The position numbers and the translations under genes are program-made. Below the pieces are notes generated by a model, which was not told where the DNA came from, searched no databases, and saw nothing but the letters and a program-made list of their open reading frames with translations. 64,000 nucleotides of DNA from Ideonella livida (lineage in GTDB: Bacteria > Pseudomonadota > Gammaproteobacteria > Burkholderiales > Burkholderiaceae_C), in NCBI RefSeq assembly GCF_010499455.1, contig NZ_JAAGOH010000001.1:186001-250000 (forward strand), written 5' to 3'. Of the stretch, positions 41,628-55,122 are shown one piece after another; positions within the stretch are counted from its first letter, which is position 1; each line of letters opens with the position of its first letter.

Positions 41628-43012
41628 TCAGGCCGGGGCGGCGGTCTGCAGGTGCGGCAACTCCAGCAGGAACACGGCCCCATTGCCGCCGGGACGGTTC
41701 TCCGCCCACAGCCGCCCGCCGTGCTGCTCCAGGATGCCGTAGCTGATGGACAGGCCCAGGCCGGTGCCCTTGCCCACGGGCTTGGTGGTGAAGAAGGGGT
41801 CAAACAGCCGGGTGAGGTGCTCGGGCTGGATGCCGGTGCCGTTGTCGGCAAAGGCCAGGCGGGTCCAGCGGCCGTCGCCGTGCCCACTGATCTCCAGCCG
41901 GGGTGTCACACCGGGCCGGCCGCTGGCGGCGTCCCAGGCGTTCTGGATGAGGTTCATCATCACCTGCAGCAACTGGCCGGCACTGCCCATGACCATACAC
42001 GGCGGCCCCGGCGTCCAGACCACCTCGAAGCCGGGGGCCGTGCCCTTGCGCACCCAGTGGATGGCCCGCTCGATGACCCCATTGAGGTCCAGCGGTGCGC
42101 GCTCTCCCCGGTCCATGGCCGAGAAGCGCTTGAGCCCGTTGACGATGTCGGCCGTGCGCTGCGCGCCCTCCAGCGTGCCATCCATCAGCGAGGGCAGGTC
42201 CGCCAGCAGGTGGTCGATGCGCAGCTTGACCCTCAGGGCGGCCCGCTCGGCCTCGGGCAGCCCCGCATGCACCGCACCCAGATAGGTGCGCAGCCGTTCG
42301 GTGTAGCGCTGCAGGGCGTGCACATTGCCCAGCACAAAGCTGATGGGGTTGTTCAGCTCATGGGCCACGCCCGCCACCAGCCGCCCCAGCGAGGCCATCT
42401 TCTCGCTGTGCAGCAGCTGCTGCTGGGTGCGCTTGAGGGCCTCATGCGCCTCGCGCAGCTGGTGATAGGCCCGTTTGATCTCGCCCATGGGCCGGCCCAC
42501 GAAGACCATGCCCACCCGCCGCCCGCTGGCGTCCATGCGCGGGGTGCAGTTGAAGTCCACCGGCACGCGCTGGCCCTGGGCGTCGGTCAGCTCCACCTCC
42601 ACCACGGTGCCGCTGCGCTGCGGTGCCGGCGTGGCCAGCACATGGCGGATGCGCGCGGCGCCGCCCTCGTCGGCCACCAGTTCGGTCAGGGGCAGGCCAC
42701 GCAGGGCCTGCTCGGGCCGCCCCACCAGCTCACACAGGGCGGCATTGGTCTCCTCGATGCAGCCCGCCTCGTTGCAGGCGGCCAGCACGTCGCTCATGGC
42801 CGTGAGCAGGCTGAAGATGAACTGCTGGCTCTGCTCCAACTCGGCGTTCTTGTGCTCCAGGGCGATCTCGTCGGCCACCAGCTGGGAGTAGACCTCGTCC
42901 ATCTTGTGGATCACGTCCAGCCAGGTGGACTCGTCCACGCCTTCCAGCTCCGGTCCGGGCAGGCCCGGTGCGGCAGGAGGCAGAAGGCTGGCGTGTCGGG
43001 GGGCGGGAGGCA

Positions 43013-43013
<1 letters not shown>
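41628..43013 (-). CDS. hoxJ: Hydrogen-responsive histidine kinase HoxJ
   Basis: The 461-residue soluble kinase has a PAS domain (residues about 65 to 178), H-box SLGRLVAGVAHELNNPISFV with His218, and an ATPase domain with FADNGTGI and FFTTKPVGKGTGLGLS. HoxJ/HupT partners regulatory hydrogenase HoxBC and phosphorylates HoxA when hydrogen is absent. No membrane segments are seen, which fits the family. The glycine box is intact, whereas the well-known C. necator H16 HoxJ has a Gly-to-Ser change that inactivates it. The gene is last in the hydrogenase set and follows the hybrid kinase by one base. Confidence 0.93.
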
Positions 43014-46774
<3,761 letters not shown>

Positions 46775-46929
46775 GCGCGTCTCCATCGACGTCCCACGCC
46801 TCGTGTCTCCTCAACGCGCGGCCTCTTGGGACCGGCAGAGGCCCGATGCTGCCACGACCGGACAGATCATGGCGGCAACGCCCGTCCGGCGGTGGGGGCC
46901 GCCCGGCCGCCGACGCGGGCCGGACGGTC

Positions 46930-48492
46930 TCAATGCACCGTGCAGACCATGCAGGGGTCGAAGGAACGCACGATGTGCTGCACCGCCACCGGCTGGGTCT
47001 CACCCGGTCGCACCGGGGCGCCGGCCAGCGCGGCCTCCAGGGCCCCGGGGCGGCCTGCGGCGTCACGGGGCGAGAAGTTCCAGCTGGTGGGCGCCACGAT
47101 CTGGTAGTGCGCCAGCCGGCCACCCTCGATGCGCAGCCAGTGGCCCAGGCTGCCGCGGGCGGCCTCGGTGAAGCCGGCTCCTTGGCCCTCCTCGGGCAGG
47201 ACCGTGGGGACGGCAAACGGCTCACGCGGCACGATGGCGCCCAGCCAGCCCTCCATCATCGGCAGCACCCGGGCCAGTTCCAGCAGACGCGCCAGCACCC
47301 GGGCCAGCACCGAGGACCCGGCCCGCGCCACCAGCGCGGCCACCAGCGGCTGGCCGCTGGCCAGCTGCCGGGCCAGGGCGCCGGTCTCGACCACCTGACC
47401 GGCCAGGCGCGGGGCCTTGTTCCAGGTGTAGGCCCCCGGTTTGTCGGGATCGGGCCGGGTGAGGCCCCGGGCCGGGTGCAGGGGGCCGCCGGCGTCGGCC
47501 AGCCAGGCGTGGGTGCAGTCCTCGGTGATGCGGCCGGTGTCCACGGGCTGCAGCCCGCCGTCGCGCCACACCCCGCCGGCCAGGGCATGCCCGCCGCCGG
47601 GCAACCGGTAGGCGCCCAGGCTCAAGGTCTGGCCGGGCCCGGGGCCCAGGCGGTCCAGCCCCAGGTCGGCGGCCACGGTGAGGAACAGGCGCAGATCGCC
47701 GCGGCCGGGGTCCCGGGCCTGCCAGGCGGCCAGGGCGGTCTCGTCGGCCAGCGCGGCCACCTCCTCCAGCGGGGCGGCAAAGAGCACCTGCTCCAGAAAG
47801 GCACGGAACTCCCGCAGCTTGGCCAGCAGCCGGATGCGCTCGGCCGGCTCCAGGGCCCGCGAACTGCCGCCCGGCAGCACGGCGTGGGTATGGGGCCACC
47901 GCCCGCCCAGGGTGCCCAGCAGCGTGAACCAGCGCTGGCGGGCGGCCAGGGCCTGGCGGGCATGCAGGCCCTGGCCGCAGGGGGCGGCCGGCCCGCCACC
48001 GCCAGGCCCGTCTTGGACGACCGCGGCCAGGCGGTCGGCGGCGCTGGGGGCGGACCAGCGGCGGCAGGCCTCGGCATGCCAGGGGCGGTCGGCATAGACC
48101 GGCCGGGTGAAATCCGGGGTGAAGAACAGGTAGAAGTGCGCCAGGTGGTCGGCCAGGTTCTCGCAGGCCAGCATGAGGTTGGTGGCCAACAGGCCGTTGG
48201 GCGGCGGGCTCACCCCGGCGGCGTCGGCCAGGGCCTGGGCCGCGGCCACCGACTGGGAGACCGAGCAGATGCCGCAGATGCGGGGCACGATGACCAGCGC
48301 GTCCAGCGGGTCGCGCCCGGGCAGGATCTGCTCGAAGCCGCGGTACATGGTGGCATTGACCTGGGCGGCCGCCACCCGGCCGTCCTGCACCGTCAGCTGC
48401 ACCTCCAGGTCCCCCTCCACGCGGTTGAAAGGGCCCATGAGCAGGCGGCGGGTGCCGGCGGGCGGGGTCGCGGGGGCATCGGGATCGGGCAT
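46930..48492 (-). CDS. hoxC: Regulatory [NiFe] hydrogenase large subunit HoxC
   Basis: The 520-residue protein has RICGICSVSQ (Cys73, Cys76) and, at the very end, DPCMVCTVH (Cys514, Cys517). It ends on the last histidine, so there is no C-terminal peptide to be removed by an endopeptidase, the hallmark of regulatory hydrogenases. It holds the NiFe(CN)2CO site and senses hydrogen together with HoxB. ATG at 48492 gives the family length; the upstream open frame overlaps hoxB. Confidence 0.95.
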   Translation of the reverse strand: MPDPDAPATPPAGTRRLLMGPFNRVEGDLEVQLTVQDGRVAAAQVNATMYRGFEQILPGRDPLDALVIVPRICGICSVSQSVAAAQALADAAGVSPPPNGLLATNLMLACENLADHLAHFYLFFTPDFTRPVYADRPWHAEACRRWSAPSAADRLAAVVQDGPGGGGPAAPCGQGLHARQALAARQRWFTLLGTLGGRWPHTHAVLPGGSSRALEPAERIRLLAKLREFRAFLEQVLFAAPLEEVAALADETALAAWQARDPGRGDLRLFLTVAADLGLDRLGPGPGQTLSLGAYRLPGGGHALAGGVWRDGGLQPVDTGRITEDCTHAWLADAGGPLHPARGLTRPDPDKPGAYTWNKAPRLAGQVVETGALARQLASGQPLVAALVARAGSSVLARVLARLLELARVLPMMEGWLGAIVPREPFAVPTVLPEEGQGAGFTEAARGSLGHWLRIEGGRLAHYQIVAPTSWNFSPRDAAGRPGALEAALAGAPVRPGETQPVAVQHIVRSFDPCMVCTVH

Positions 48493-48512
48493 GGGCGGCA
48501 CGGGGCGGGGGT

Positions 48513-49508
48513 TCACTTCAGGCGGGTGCGGCGCACCACGGGGGGCGTCACCACATGGTCGGCCGTGGCGTTGGTCTTGACGCGCTTGGGGGTGGCGCTC
48601 TTGCTCAGGCTGGCCAGGGCCACGAACCAGGCCTTGGGCATGTCGGTGGGCAGGCCGATGGGGATGCCGGCGACCTTGGGCGTGGCATGGAAGGGGTGGC
48701 CGGGGTCCTGGAAACCGGGCTCGGTGCAGCTGATGCAGGCGTAGCCGCCGCGGGTGCAGCTGCCCTCGCCGTTCCACAGCCGGGTGTTGCAGTCGGCATG
48801 GGCCTGGGTGCCCTTGCAGCCCATGTGCTCCATCATGCAGCCCAGGTCGCTGGGCTTCTCGGCACTGGCCTTGAATTCGTAGAACTCATTGCGGGTGCAG
48901 CCGTGGTGCACCAGCTGGTCGGCATAGAAGCGCGGGCGCTGCAGCGGATCCAGGTCGGCGGCGCTGAACTGGTTGGCCGCCAGGGCCATGAGGCTGTCCA
49001 TCACCCAGCCGGGGTGGGTGGGGCAGCCGGCGATGTTGACCACCGGCAGACCGTCCCCCGCGCGGAAATCAGCGCCCAGCAGGCCACCGGGCACGTCGTC
49101 GTCGTACTGCAGGCCGCAGGCTTCGGTGGGGTTGGGCCCGGCGGCGGTGACGCCGCCCCAGGCGGCGCAGGCGCCCACGGCCACCACATGGCGGGCCACG
49201 CCGGCCAGGCGCCGCACCCACTGCACCATGGGCACGCCGGTGCCTGCCAGCAGGTGGAAGCGGCCGGTGCCCTGCGGCCCTTGCAGCAGCGAGCCCTCCA
49301 CCGCCAGCACGTCCAGCGCCACCCGGCCCTGCAGGCAGTCCTCCAGCACGGCCAGCAGCTCGTCGCCGCTCTCCAGCGACAGCGAGGGGTGCCACAGCAG
49401 GCGGATGCCGGCGGCCTGGAGCTGCCCCATGAAGTCGGGCGTCTCGTCGTTGAGCAGGGACATGCTGCAGCCGCCGCAGCCCCCCGATTGCAGCCAGAGC
49501 AGATTCAT
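48513..49508 (-). CDS. hoxB: Regulatory [NiFe] hydrogenase small subunit HoxB
   Basis: The 331-residue protein begins [20 protein letters not shown] with proximal cluster cysteines at 11 and 14 and lacks any Tat signal peptide, as expected for a cytosolic sensor. Other cluster cysteines are in [37 protein letters not shown] and [10 protein letters not shown]. It carries the Fe-S clusters that feed electrons from HoxC. It overlaps hoxA by four bases. Confidence 0.95.
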   Translation of the reverse strand: MNLLWLQSGGCGGCSMSLLNDETPDFMGQLQAAGIRLLWHPSLSLESGDELLAVLEDCLQGRVALDVLAVEGSLLQGPQGTGRFHLLAGTGVPMVQWVRRLAGVARHVVAVGACAAWGGVTAAGPNPTEACGLQYDDDVPGGLLGADFRAGDGLPVVNIAGCPTHPGWVMDSLMALAANQFSAADLDPLQRPRFYADQLVHHGCTRNEFYEFKASAEKPSDLGCMMEHMGCKGTQAHADCNTRLWNGEGSCTRGGYACISCTEPGFQDPGHPFHATPKVAGIPIGLPTDMPKAWFVALASLSKSATPKRVKTNATADHVVTPPVVRRTRLK

Positions 49509-51016
49509 GCGGACGCTCCTGCGTGAAACGGGGCCTCGTCCAGGCCCAGGCGTTGCAGCTTGGCCCTCAAGCCCATGCGCGAGAGGCCCAGCTCGGCCGC
49601 CGCGCGGGTTTTGTTCCAGCGGTGGCGCAGCAGCACTTCGCGCAGCACCATCGCCTCCACCGCCTCCAGGCGCTCCTGCAGGGTGCCGCTGGCGGGCAGG
49701 CCCGGCTGGCCGGCGGGATCGGGCAGGCGGGTGCCGGCACGGCCCCGCAACACGCGCGGCGAGAAGGCGGCGGCCGGCAGCTCGGCGCCCTCGCTCAGGG
49801 CGATGGCGCGGGCGATCTCGTTGCGCAGCTCGCGGATGTTGCCGGGCCAGGGGTAGGCCACCAGGCAGGCCAGGGCATCGTCGCCCAGGCGCAGGCCCGG
49901 CCGGCCCAGCTCGGCCCCCACGTCCTGCAGCAGACGCTGGGCGATGGGGGCGACGTCGCCCGGACGCTCGCGCAGGGCGGGCATCTGCAGGGTGACGCCG
50001 GCGATGCGGTAGTACAGGTCCTCGCGGAAGCGACCGGCCCGCACCTCCTCCTCCAGCTGGCGGTGGGTGGCCGCCACCACGCGCACATCCACCGGCACGG
50101 CACGCGGCGAGCCCACCGGGCGCAGCTCACCTTCCTGCAACACCCGCAGCAGCTTGACCTGGAAGGCGGGCGAGGTCTCGCCGATCTCGTCGAGGAAGAC
50201 GGTGCCGCCGTGGGCGCGCTGGAACAGGCCCACATGGTCCTCAAAGGCGCCGGTGAAGGCACCGCGCTTGTGGCCGAAGAGCTCGCTCTCCAGCAGGGTG
50301 TCGGGGATGGCAGCGCAGTTCTCCAGCACGAAGGGGCCCGCATGGCGCGGGCTGGCGTAATGCAGGGCACGGGCCAGCAGCTCCTTGCCGGTGCCGGACT
50401 CGCCCAGGATGAGCACCGGCAGGTCATAGCGGGCCAGGCGGGCGGCCATGTCGCACACCCCGTCCAGCGGACTGCCCGGGGCCCGCACGATGCGCTCGAA
50501 GTCGAAGGCCGCCCGGGCTTCGCCCAGGCGGCGCTGGCGCCGCTCGCGCAGGGCAGGCGCGCCGGCGCGCAGGTCCAGCTCCAGGCGGCTCAGGCCGCGC
50601 TGCAGGTGGCGGGCCTCCACCGCGGTGCGCACGGTCTGCAGCAGGTGGTCGGGCACCCAGGGCTTGAGGATGTACTGGTAGATGCCGGCGTCGTTGATGC
50701 CGGCAATGATGTCCTCGCTGTCGGTGTAGCCGCTGATGACGATGCGCACCGTCTCGGGCCAGCGCTCGCGCACCTCCTTGAGGAAGGCCACGCCGGTCTG
50801 GCCGGGCATGCGCTGGTCGCAGAGGATGACGTCCACCTCCTGGCGCTGCAGCCAGTCGCGGGCCTCGTCGGCACTGCCGGCGGTGAGCACGCGAAAGTCT
50901 TCGTCCAGCGTGCGGCGCATGGCGTCCTGGGAGCGCACCTCGTCGTCCACCACCAGGACCAGGGGCAGGTCGTCGGCCGGTGGCACAGGAGGCGGCAGGA
51001 AGGAATCAGCGGACAT
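49505..51016 (-). CDS. hoxA: NtrC-type hydrogenase regulator HoxA
   Basis: The 503-residue protein has an N-terminal receiver domain ([10 protein letters not shown]; phosphoacceptor Asp67 in [12 protein letters not shown]), an AAA+ domain with Walker A GESGTGKE (205 to 212) and the sigma-54 loop GAFTGA (252 to 257), and a C-terminal Fis-type helix-turn-helix ([20 protein letters not shown]). It activates sigma-54-dependent hydrogenase promoters, probably in its unphosphorylated form, as in related species. No -24/-12 element is identifiable in the window; the target promoter should be upstream of hoxK, outside. Confidence 0.95.
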   Translation of the reverse strand: MSADSFLPPPVPPADDLPLVLVVDDEVRSQDAMRRTLDEDFRVLTAGSADEARDWLQRQEVDVILCDQRMPGQTGVAFLKEVRERWPETVRIVISGYTDSEDIIAGINDAGIYQYILKPWVPDHLLQTVRTAVEARHLQRGLSRLELDLRAGAPALRERRQRRLGEARAAFDFERIVRAPGSPLDGVCDMAARLARYDLPVLILGESGTGKELLARALHYASPRHAGPFVLENCAAIPDTLLESELFGHKRGAFTGAFEDHVGLFQRAHGGTVFLDEIGETSPAFQVKLLRVLQEGELRPVGSPRAVPVDVRVVAATHRQLEEEVRAGRFREDLYYRIAGVTLQMPALRERPGDVAPIAQRLLQDVGAELGRPGLRLGDDALACLVAYPWPGNIRELRNEIARAIALSEGAELPAAAFSPRVLRGRAGTRLPDPAGQPGLPASGTLQERLEAVEAMVLREVLLRHRWNKTRAAAELGLSRMGLRAKLQRLGLDEAPFHAGASA

Positions 51017-51092
51017 GGGGAGACGGCGGGTCGGTCGATTGTGCCGGCGGGGGGCCGGGGCGCGGGCCCGGGCGGACCCGCAGGGGGGACGC

Positions 51093-53078
51093 TCAGCGGT
51101 GAAGCGCCAGGTGGCGCGGGGTCCAGGCCTCGGGGCTGCGGTACACAAAGTGATGCCGCGCCACGTGGTAACTGGGGTCGAAGCCGTAGAAGTTACGGCG
51201 CATGCGCGCCAGCTCCTCGGCGCGGTAGACGGCCAGGGGCTTGGCGGCCTCATCGGCGGCGCGGCGCGCCTGCTTGGCCGCCAGCGTGGCGGGCAGCGCC
51301 GGGTCGGCGGCCAAGGCCAGGGCACGGTCCAGGGCGGCCTGCTCCAGCCCGGCGCTGGCGGGGGTGAGCACCGCGTCCAGCAGGCCCAGCGCCTGCGCGG
51401 CCGCCGCCCCCAGGGGCAGGCGGCCCTGCGTGATCTCACGGGCCCGCTCGGCGCCCACGCGGCGCGGCAGGGTGTAGGTCCAGTACTCGCTGCCGTAAAG
51501 GTTGCCCATGTTCTTGTAGTGCGGGTTGAGCACCACGCCGGCATGGCTCCAGAGCTGGTCCGCGGCCAGGGCCAGAAAACAACCGCCCGCTCCGGCATTG
51601 CCGCGCAGCAGCGCCACGGTGAGCTTGCCGGTGCACTGCAGCACGGCCAGTGCGGCATCGTCCATCGCCTCGATGTGGCGCCAGGAGGCGTCGGCCGCGC
51701 TGTCTCCCGGCCGGTGGGCCGCCGCCTCGATCTCATGCAGGTGGATGCCGTTGCTGAAGAAATCCGGTCCGCCGGCCAGCACCAGCACCCGGGTGTCGTC
51801 CTGCGCCACCTCGGCCAGGGCGGCGGCCAGGCGCCGGCACTGGCGCTCGCTCATCGCCCCGTTGTGGAAGGCAAAACGCAGCCAGCCCACCTGCGCGCCA
51901 GGCGGGCCCAGGCGCTGGTAGTGCAGTTCGTCCCACTCCAGCGGCTCCGGCAGGCCGCCGGCCGCAGGGTGGCTGGGGCGCTGCAGCGGCACGGGCAGCT
52001 CGGGCAGCGCGGCGGCTTGCGCATCAAACGCCAGGGTGGTGGCCAGCTTGAGGCCGGCCGCCGGGCCGCAGGGGGCGGCGCCGGCCGTCCACGGCGCCTG
52101 CGGGCGCCGCACCTGGCCCACCCACAGGCCGGCCAGGGGCTGGCCGTCGTCATCGGCGGGCCAGGGCAGTGCGTCCGGGCTGAGGGCGCCGTCGCCGGCG
52201 CGGCAGGCCAGCAGCACGGCCGGACCGCGCCGTGCCAGCAACTGCCCGGGGTGGGCCGCCACGCCGCGGGCGCGGGCGGCGGCCACGGCCTGGGCCAGGG
52301 ACGCGGCCGTGGCGGCATGGCCGTCAAACATGCGGCAGGGCTGGCCCCAGAGGGTGGCCGGCAGGCCGGGATGGCCGTCGGCGGCGTTCAAGTGGGCCCG
52401 CAACTCGGGCAGCGTCGCGGTGGCCAGGTCCAGGGTGCGATCGGCCGCGCGCAGCAGGGGTTGCCAGCCCAGGGTGGCGGGCGGCTCGAGGGCGTCGGGC
52501 AGGTCAGCGCGCCAGTCTTGGGCACCGCCAGGCAGGGACGGGGCCCCCTCACCCGCCGTGACCGACGGGGCCTGGCGGCGGGCTTGCACCCACCGCGCCA
52601 GGGCGCGGGCCACGGCGCGGCTGGCGGCGACGTTCACCTCATGGCGGTACAGGCTGCTCTTGGGCACGTCCGGGCGCAGTGCAAAACCGGCGCTGGCCCA
52701 GACGCGGCCGGTGTCCAGCCCTTCGTCGGCCTGCAGCACGGTCACGCCCCAGGCGCCGGGCGGGCGCAGCACGGCCCAGTCCAGCGCGCTGGGACCGCGG
52801 TCACCCGGCGGGCCGGGGTGCACGATCAGGCAGGGCAGGCGCTGCCAGATCGCCTCGGGCAGGCGTCGCTTCAAAAAGGGCGCAAGCAGCAAGTCGGGCT
52901 GGAACAGCGCCAGCGCCTCCTCGGTCACGGCGTCGGCAATGTCCAGCTCCACCGACACGGTGTGGCCGGCCGCGCGCAGGTCCGCCCACAAGCGCTGGCT
53001 CAGGCCATTGAAGCTGTGGCACAGCAGCAGGAGGCGCAGCGGGCGGCCCGCCGCCGCGGGGAAGGTCTCAGCCCACAC
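51093..53078 (-). CDS. hypX: HypX/HoxX, formyl-CoA-dependent CO ligand synthesis
   Basis: The 661-residue protein joins an N-terminal formyltransferase-like half ([40 protein letters not shown]) to a C-terminal enoyl-CoA hydratase/isomerase-like half ([39 protein letters not shown]). HypX makes the CO ligand of [NiFe] hydrogenase from N10-formyl-tetrahydrofolate via formyl-CoA, allowing maturation in air. Its presence points to an oxygen-tolerant enzyme. ATG at 53078 is a reasonable start. Confidence 0.95.
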   Translation of the reverse strand: MWAETFPAAAGRPLRLLLLCHSFNGLSQRLWADLRAAGHTVSVELDIADAVTEEALALFQPDLLLAPFLKRRLPEAIWQRLPCLIVHPGPPGDRGPSALDWAVLRPPGAWGVTVLQADEGLDTGRVWASAGFALRPDVPKSSLYRHEVNVAASRAVARALARWVQARRQAPSVTAGEGAPSLPGGAQDWRADLPDALEPPATLGWQPLLRAADRTLDLATATLPELRAHLNAADGHPGLPATLWGQPCRMFDGHAATAASLAQAVAAARARGVAAHPGQLLARRGPAVLLACRAGDGALSPDALPWPADDDGQPLAGLWVGQVRRPQAPWTAGAAPCGPAAGLKLATTLAFDAQAAALPELPVPLQRPSHPAAGGLPEPLEWDELHYQRLGPPGAQVGWLRFAFHNGAMSERQCRRLAAALAEVAQDDTRVLVLAGGPDFFSNGIHLHEIEAAAHRPGDSAADASWRHIEAMDDAALAVLQCTGKLTVALLRGNAGAGGCFLALAADQLWSHAGVVLNPHYKNMGNLYGSEYWTYTLPRRVGAERAREITQGRLPLGAAAAQALGLLDAVLTPASAGLEQAALDRALALAADPALPATLAAKQARRAADEAAKPLAVYRAEELARMRRNFYGFDPSYHVARHHFVYRSPEAWTPRHLALHR

Positions 53079-53090
53079 GGTCTTTGGGTC

Positions 53091-53645
53091 TCAGTGGTGA
53101 AGATCGGCCAACAGGGCCCGGGCGGCCTTGCGGCCCATGTGGATGGCCAGCCGGGCGGCAATGTCGTCCAGCCCGGCGTTGAACTCGCGCCAGCCTGTGG
53201 CCTGCAGCGCGCGCTGCGCCACGCGTGGGGCGTCGGGCCCAAAGTGCTCCAACAAGCGGGGCATCAGGGCCTGGCGGGCCTGAGCCAGGGTCGCCGCGTC
53301 GGCTGGCGCCTCAGGTGGCTGGTGTTCCGCCGTGTCGGGCCCCGCCCGCAGGCGGGAGCCGAAGCTGCGGCTGTTCACCTCGACCACGGCCACACCGGCG
53401 GCTTCTATCCATCCCGCCTCCTGCAACAGGCGCAGGCCCTGCCGGGCCTCGGCCTGGCGCTCGGAGCCGGCCTCGGCCACCTGCAGCAGCAGTTTGCCGG
53501 CCGCATCCCGCCCGTTGACCATCACCAGCAGCGCCCGCAGCCGGGGGGTCAGGCTGACGGTGGCGGCCTGCGCCGCGTCGTGGCGCGACAGCGCGGCCTG
53601 CCCGGCGGCGGTCTTGCGGAAGATGGTCTCGGACAGCAGGGCCAT
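53091..53645 (-). CDS. Unknown protein in hydrogenase cluster, 184 aa
   Basis: The ATG at 53645 is preceded by AGGAG-type purine sequence. The protein starts MALLSETIFRKTAAGQAALS and contains LTPRLRALLVMVNGRDAAGK, LRLLQEAGWIEAAG and a final helical part (RVAQRALQATGWREFNAGLD, IAARLAIHMGRKAARALLAD). The first half looks like a small winged helix, which would fit a DNA-binding or regulatory protein. No metal site or maturation motif is seen. It sits between hypE and hypX, where the classic locus has none. Confidence 0.75.
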   Translation of the reverse strand: MALLSETIFRKTAAGQAALSRHDAAQAATVSLTPRLRALLVMVNGRDAAGKLLLQVAEAGSERQAEARQGLRLLQEAGWIEAAGVAVVEVNSRSFGSRLRAGPDTAEHQPPEAPADAATLAQARQALMPRLLEHFGPDAPRVAQRALQATGWREFNAGLDDIAARLAIHMGRKAARALLADLHH

Positions 53646-53739
53646 GGGGGTCTCCTCTTTTGTGGGTGTGGCGGGGCCGGCGGGCCGAGCCGGCGCAGGC
53701 AGGTCAGGTGGGCGGCAGGCTCCTGTGGGGGTAACGGGT

Positions 53740-54798
53740 TCAGCAGATGCGCGGCAGGGGCTCACCGCTGAGCCAGTCCACCACGCGCTGGCCGCCAAAG
53801 CGGGTGGCCATCTGCACAAAGTGGTGCGGGTCGTCGGTGAGCACACCGATGCGCGCAGCCTGGCGGCCCAGGGGGTGGGCGCGCAGGGCCGCCAGCGCGG
53901 CGTCGGCCGCCTCAGGCGCGACGATGGCGATCAGCTTGCCTTCGTTGGCGATGTAGAGCGGGTCCAGGCCCAGCAACTCGCAGGCGGCTTCCACCTGGGG
54001 CAGCATGGGGATGGCGGCTTCTTGCAGCAGCATGCCGGCGCCGCTTTGTGCGGCGATTTCATTGAGGGTGGTGGCCAGGCCGCCGCGGGTGGGGTCACGC
54101 AGGGTGCGCACCGCGCCTTCGGGCACGGCGGCCAGCAGGTCGGCCACCAAGGTGTGCAGGGCGGCGGTGTCGGAGGTGATGGCAGTCTCAAACTCCAGCG
54201 ATTCACGCAGCGAGAGCACGGCCACACCATGCTCGCCCATCGTGCCCGAGACCAGCACCACATCACCCGGCCGGCCACGGGCGCCGCCCATTTGCCGGCC
54301 CGGCGGCAGCGCGCCCAGGCCGGTGGTGCTGATGAAGACACCGTCGCCATGGCCCTGCTCCACCACCTTGGTGTCGCCGGTGACGATGGGCACGCCGGCC
54401 TCGGCCGCCGCAGCGGCCATGGACTGGACGATGCGTTTCAGATCCGCCAGCGGAAAGCCTTCTTCGAGGATGAAGCTGGCGGAGAGGTACAGGGGCTGGG
54501 CGCCCATCATGGCCACGTCGTTCAAGGTGCCGTGCACGCTGAGGCAGCCGATGTCGCCGCCAGGAAAGAACAGCGGGGAGATGACGTGCCCGTCGGTGGC
54601 CATGACGAGGCGGTGGCCCGGGGGCGGTGCGGGGAGCGCGGCACCGTCGTCGCCTTGGCGGAGGAATTCGTTGTCAAAGGCGCTGGCGAACAGCTCGCGG
54701 ATGAGCTGGGCGCTGGCCCGGCCGCCGGCGCCGTGGTTCATGTCCACGCGGCCGGTTTTGAAGTCCAGGGGGCGGACGTAGTCTTTTTTGGCGGTCAT
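53740..54798 (-). CDS. hypE: Hydrogenase maturation factor HypE
   Basis: The 352-residue protein is an AIRS/PurM-like ATPase: VRPLDFKTGRVDMNHGAGGR at the start, ATDGHVISPLFFPGGDIGCL, VTGDTKVVEQGHGDGVFIST, and TRGGLATTLNEIA. It ends with the conserved PRIC, whose cysteine accepts the carbamoyl group that becomes cyanide. It works with HypF and hands the ligand to HypCD. ATG at 54798 is chosen by family length. Confidence 0.97.
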   Translation of the reverse strand: MTAKKDYVRPLDFKTGRVDMNHGAGGRASAQLIRELFASAFDNEFLRQGDDGAALPAPPPGHRLVMATDGHVISPLFFPGGDIGCLSVHGTLNDVAMMGAQPLYLSASFILEEGFPLADLKRIVQSMAAAAAEAGVPIVTGDTKVVEQGHGDGVFISTTGLGALPPGRQMGGARGRPGDVVLVSGTMGEHGVAVLSLRESLEFETAITSDTAALHTLVADLLAAVPEGAVRTLRDPTRGGLATTLNEIAAQSGAGMLLQEAAIPMLPQVEAACELLGLDPLYIANEGKLIAIVAPEAADAALAALRAHPLGRQAARIGVLTDDPHHFVQMATRFGGQRVVDWLSGEPLPRIC

Positions 54799-54854
54799 GG
54801 GGTGGGGTGGATTCAGGTCGTGTGGGGGCTGGGCATCAGGCAGAGGTGGGCGTG

Positions 54855-54942
54855 CACAGGCGAGGGGTGCGCCATGGGGCTCGTGTCCCCCGGCCTGCGG
54901 CCTCCTCCTTGACCTCGCCCCACGGCACACCCCTCACCTGTG
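54855..54942. repeat. Large inverted repeat between hypE and hypD, element 1
   Basis: The 26-base arms at 54855..54880 and 54917..54942 match at 23 of 26 positions as reverse complements, leaving a 36-base centre. The core sequences GGCCGCAGGCCGGGG and GTCAAGGAGGAGG on the minus strand reappear in similar form in element 2. Together with element 2 it fills the 324-base gap without genes. It could form a long hairpin in the hypD-hypE messenger. Confidence 0.65.
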
Positions 54943-54990
54943 TTCGACGGCTGGAGGCTGGCCACGGTGGGCAGGCCACAGGGCGTACCC

Positions 54991-55096
54991 GATCAGGCGG
55001 GTGGGTGGCCCTGCAGAGCGAAGTCAAGGGGGAGACCCGCGCCGCAGGCGAGGGTCGGAGGACATGAGCGGCGCAGGGCCACCCGCCCGCCTGATC
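54991..55096. repeat. Large inverted repeat between hypE and hypD, element 2
   Basis: The 24-base arms at 54991..55014 and 55073..55096 match as reverse complements except for one base. The centre contains GTCAAGGGGGAGACCCG and GCCGCAGGCGAGGGTCGG, related in reverse orientation to the centre of element 1. The pair looks like two copies of one dispersed palindromic element of this genome. It may slow transcription or stabilise the upstream messenger. Confidence 0.65.
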
Positions 55097-55122
55097 CCAC
55101 GCCACGCTGCGCAAGTAAGTCA

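Noticed and set aside
50736-53771. Open frame of 1011 codons on the plus strand opposite hoxA and hypX
   Set aside because: Shadow of high-GC coding sequence, with no recognisable domain.
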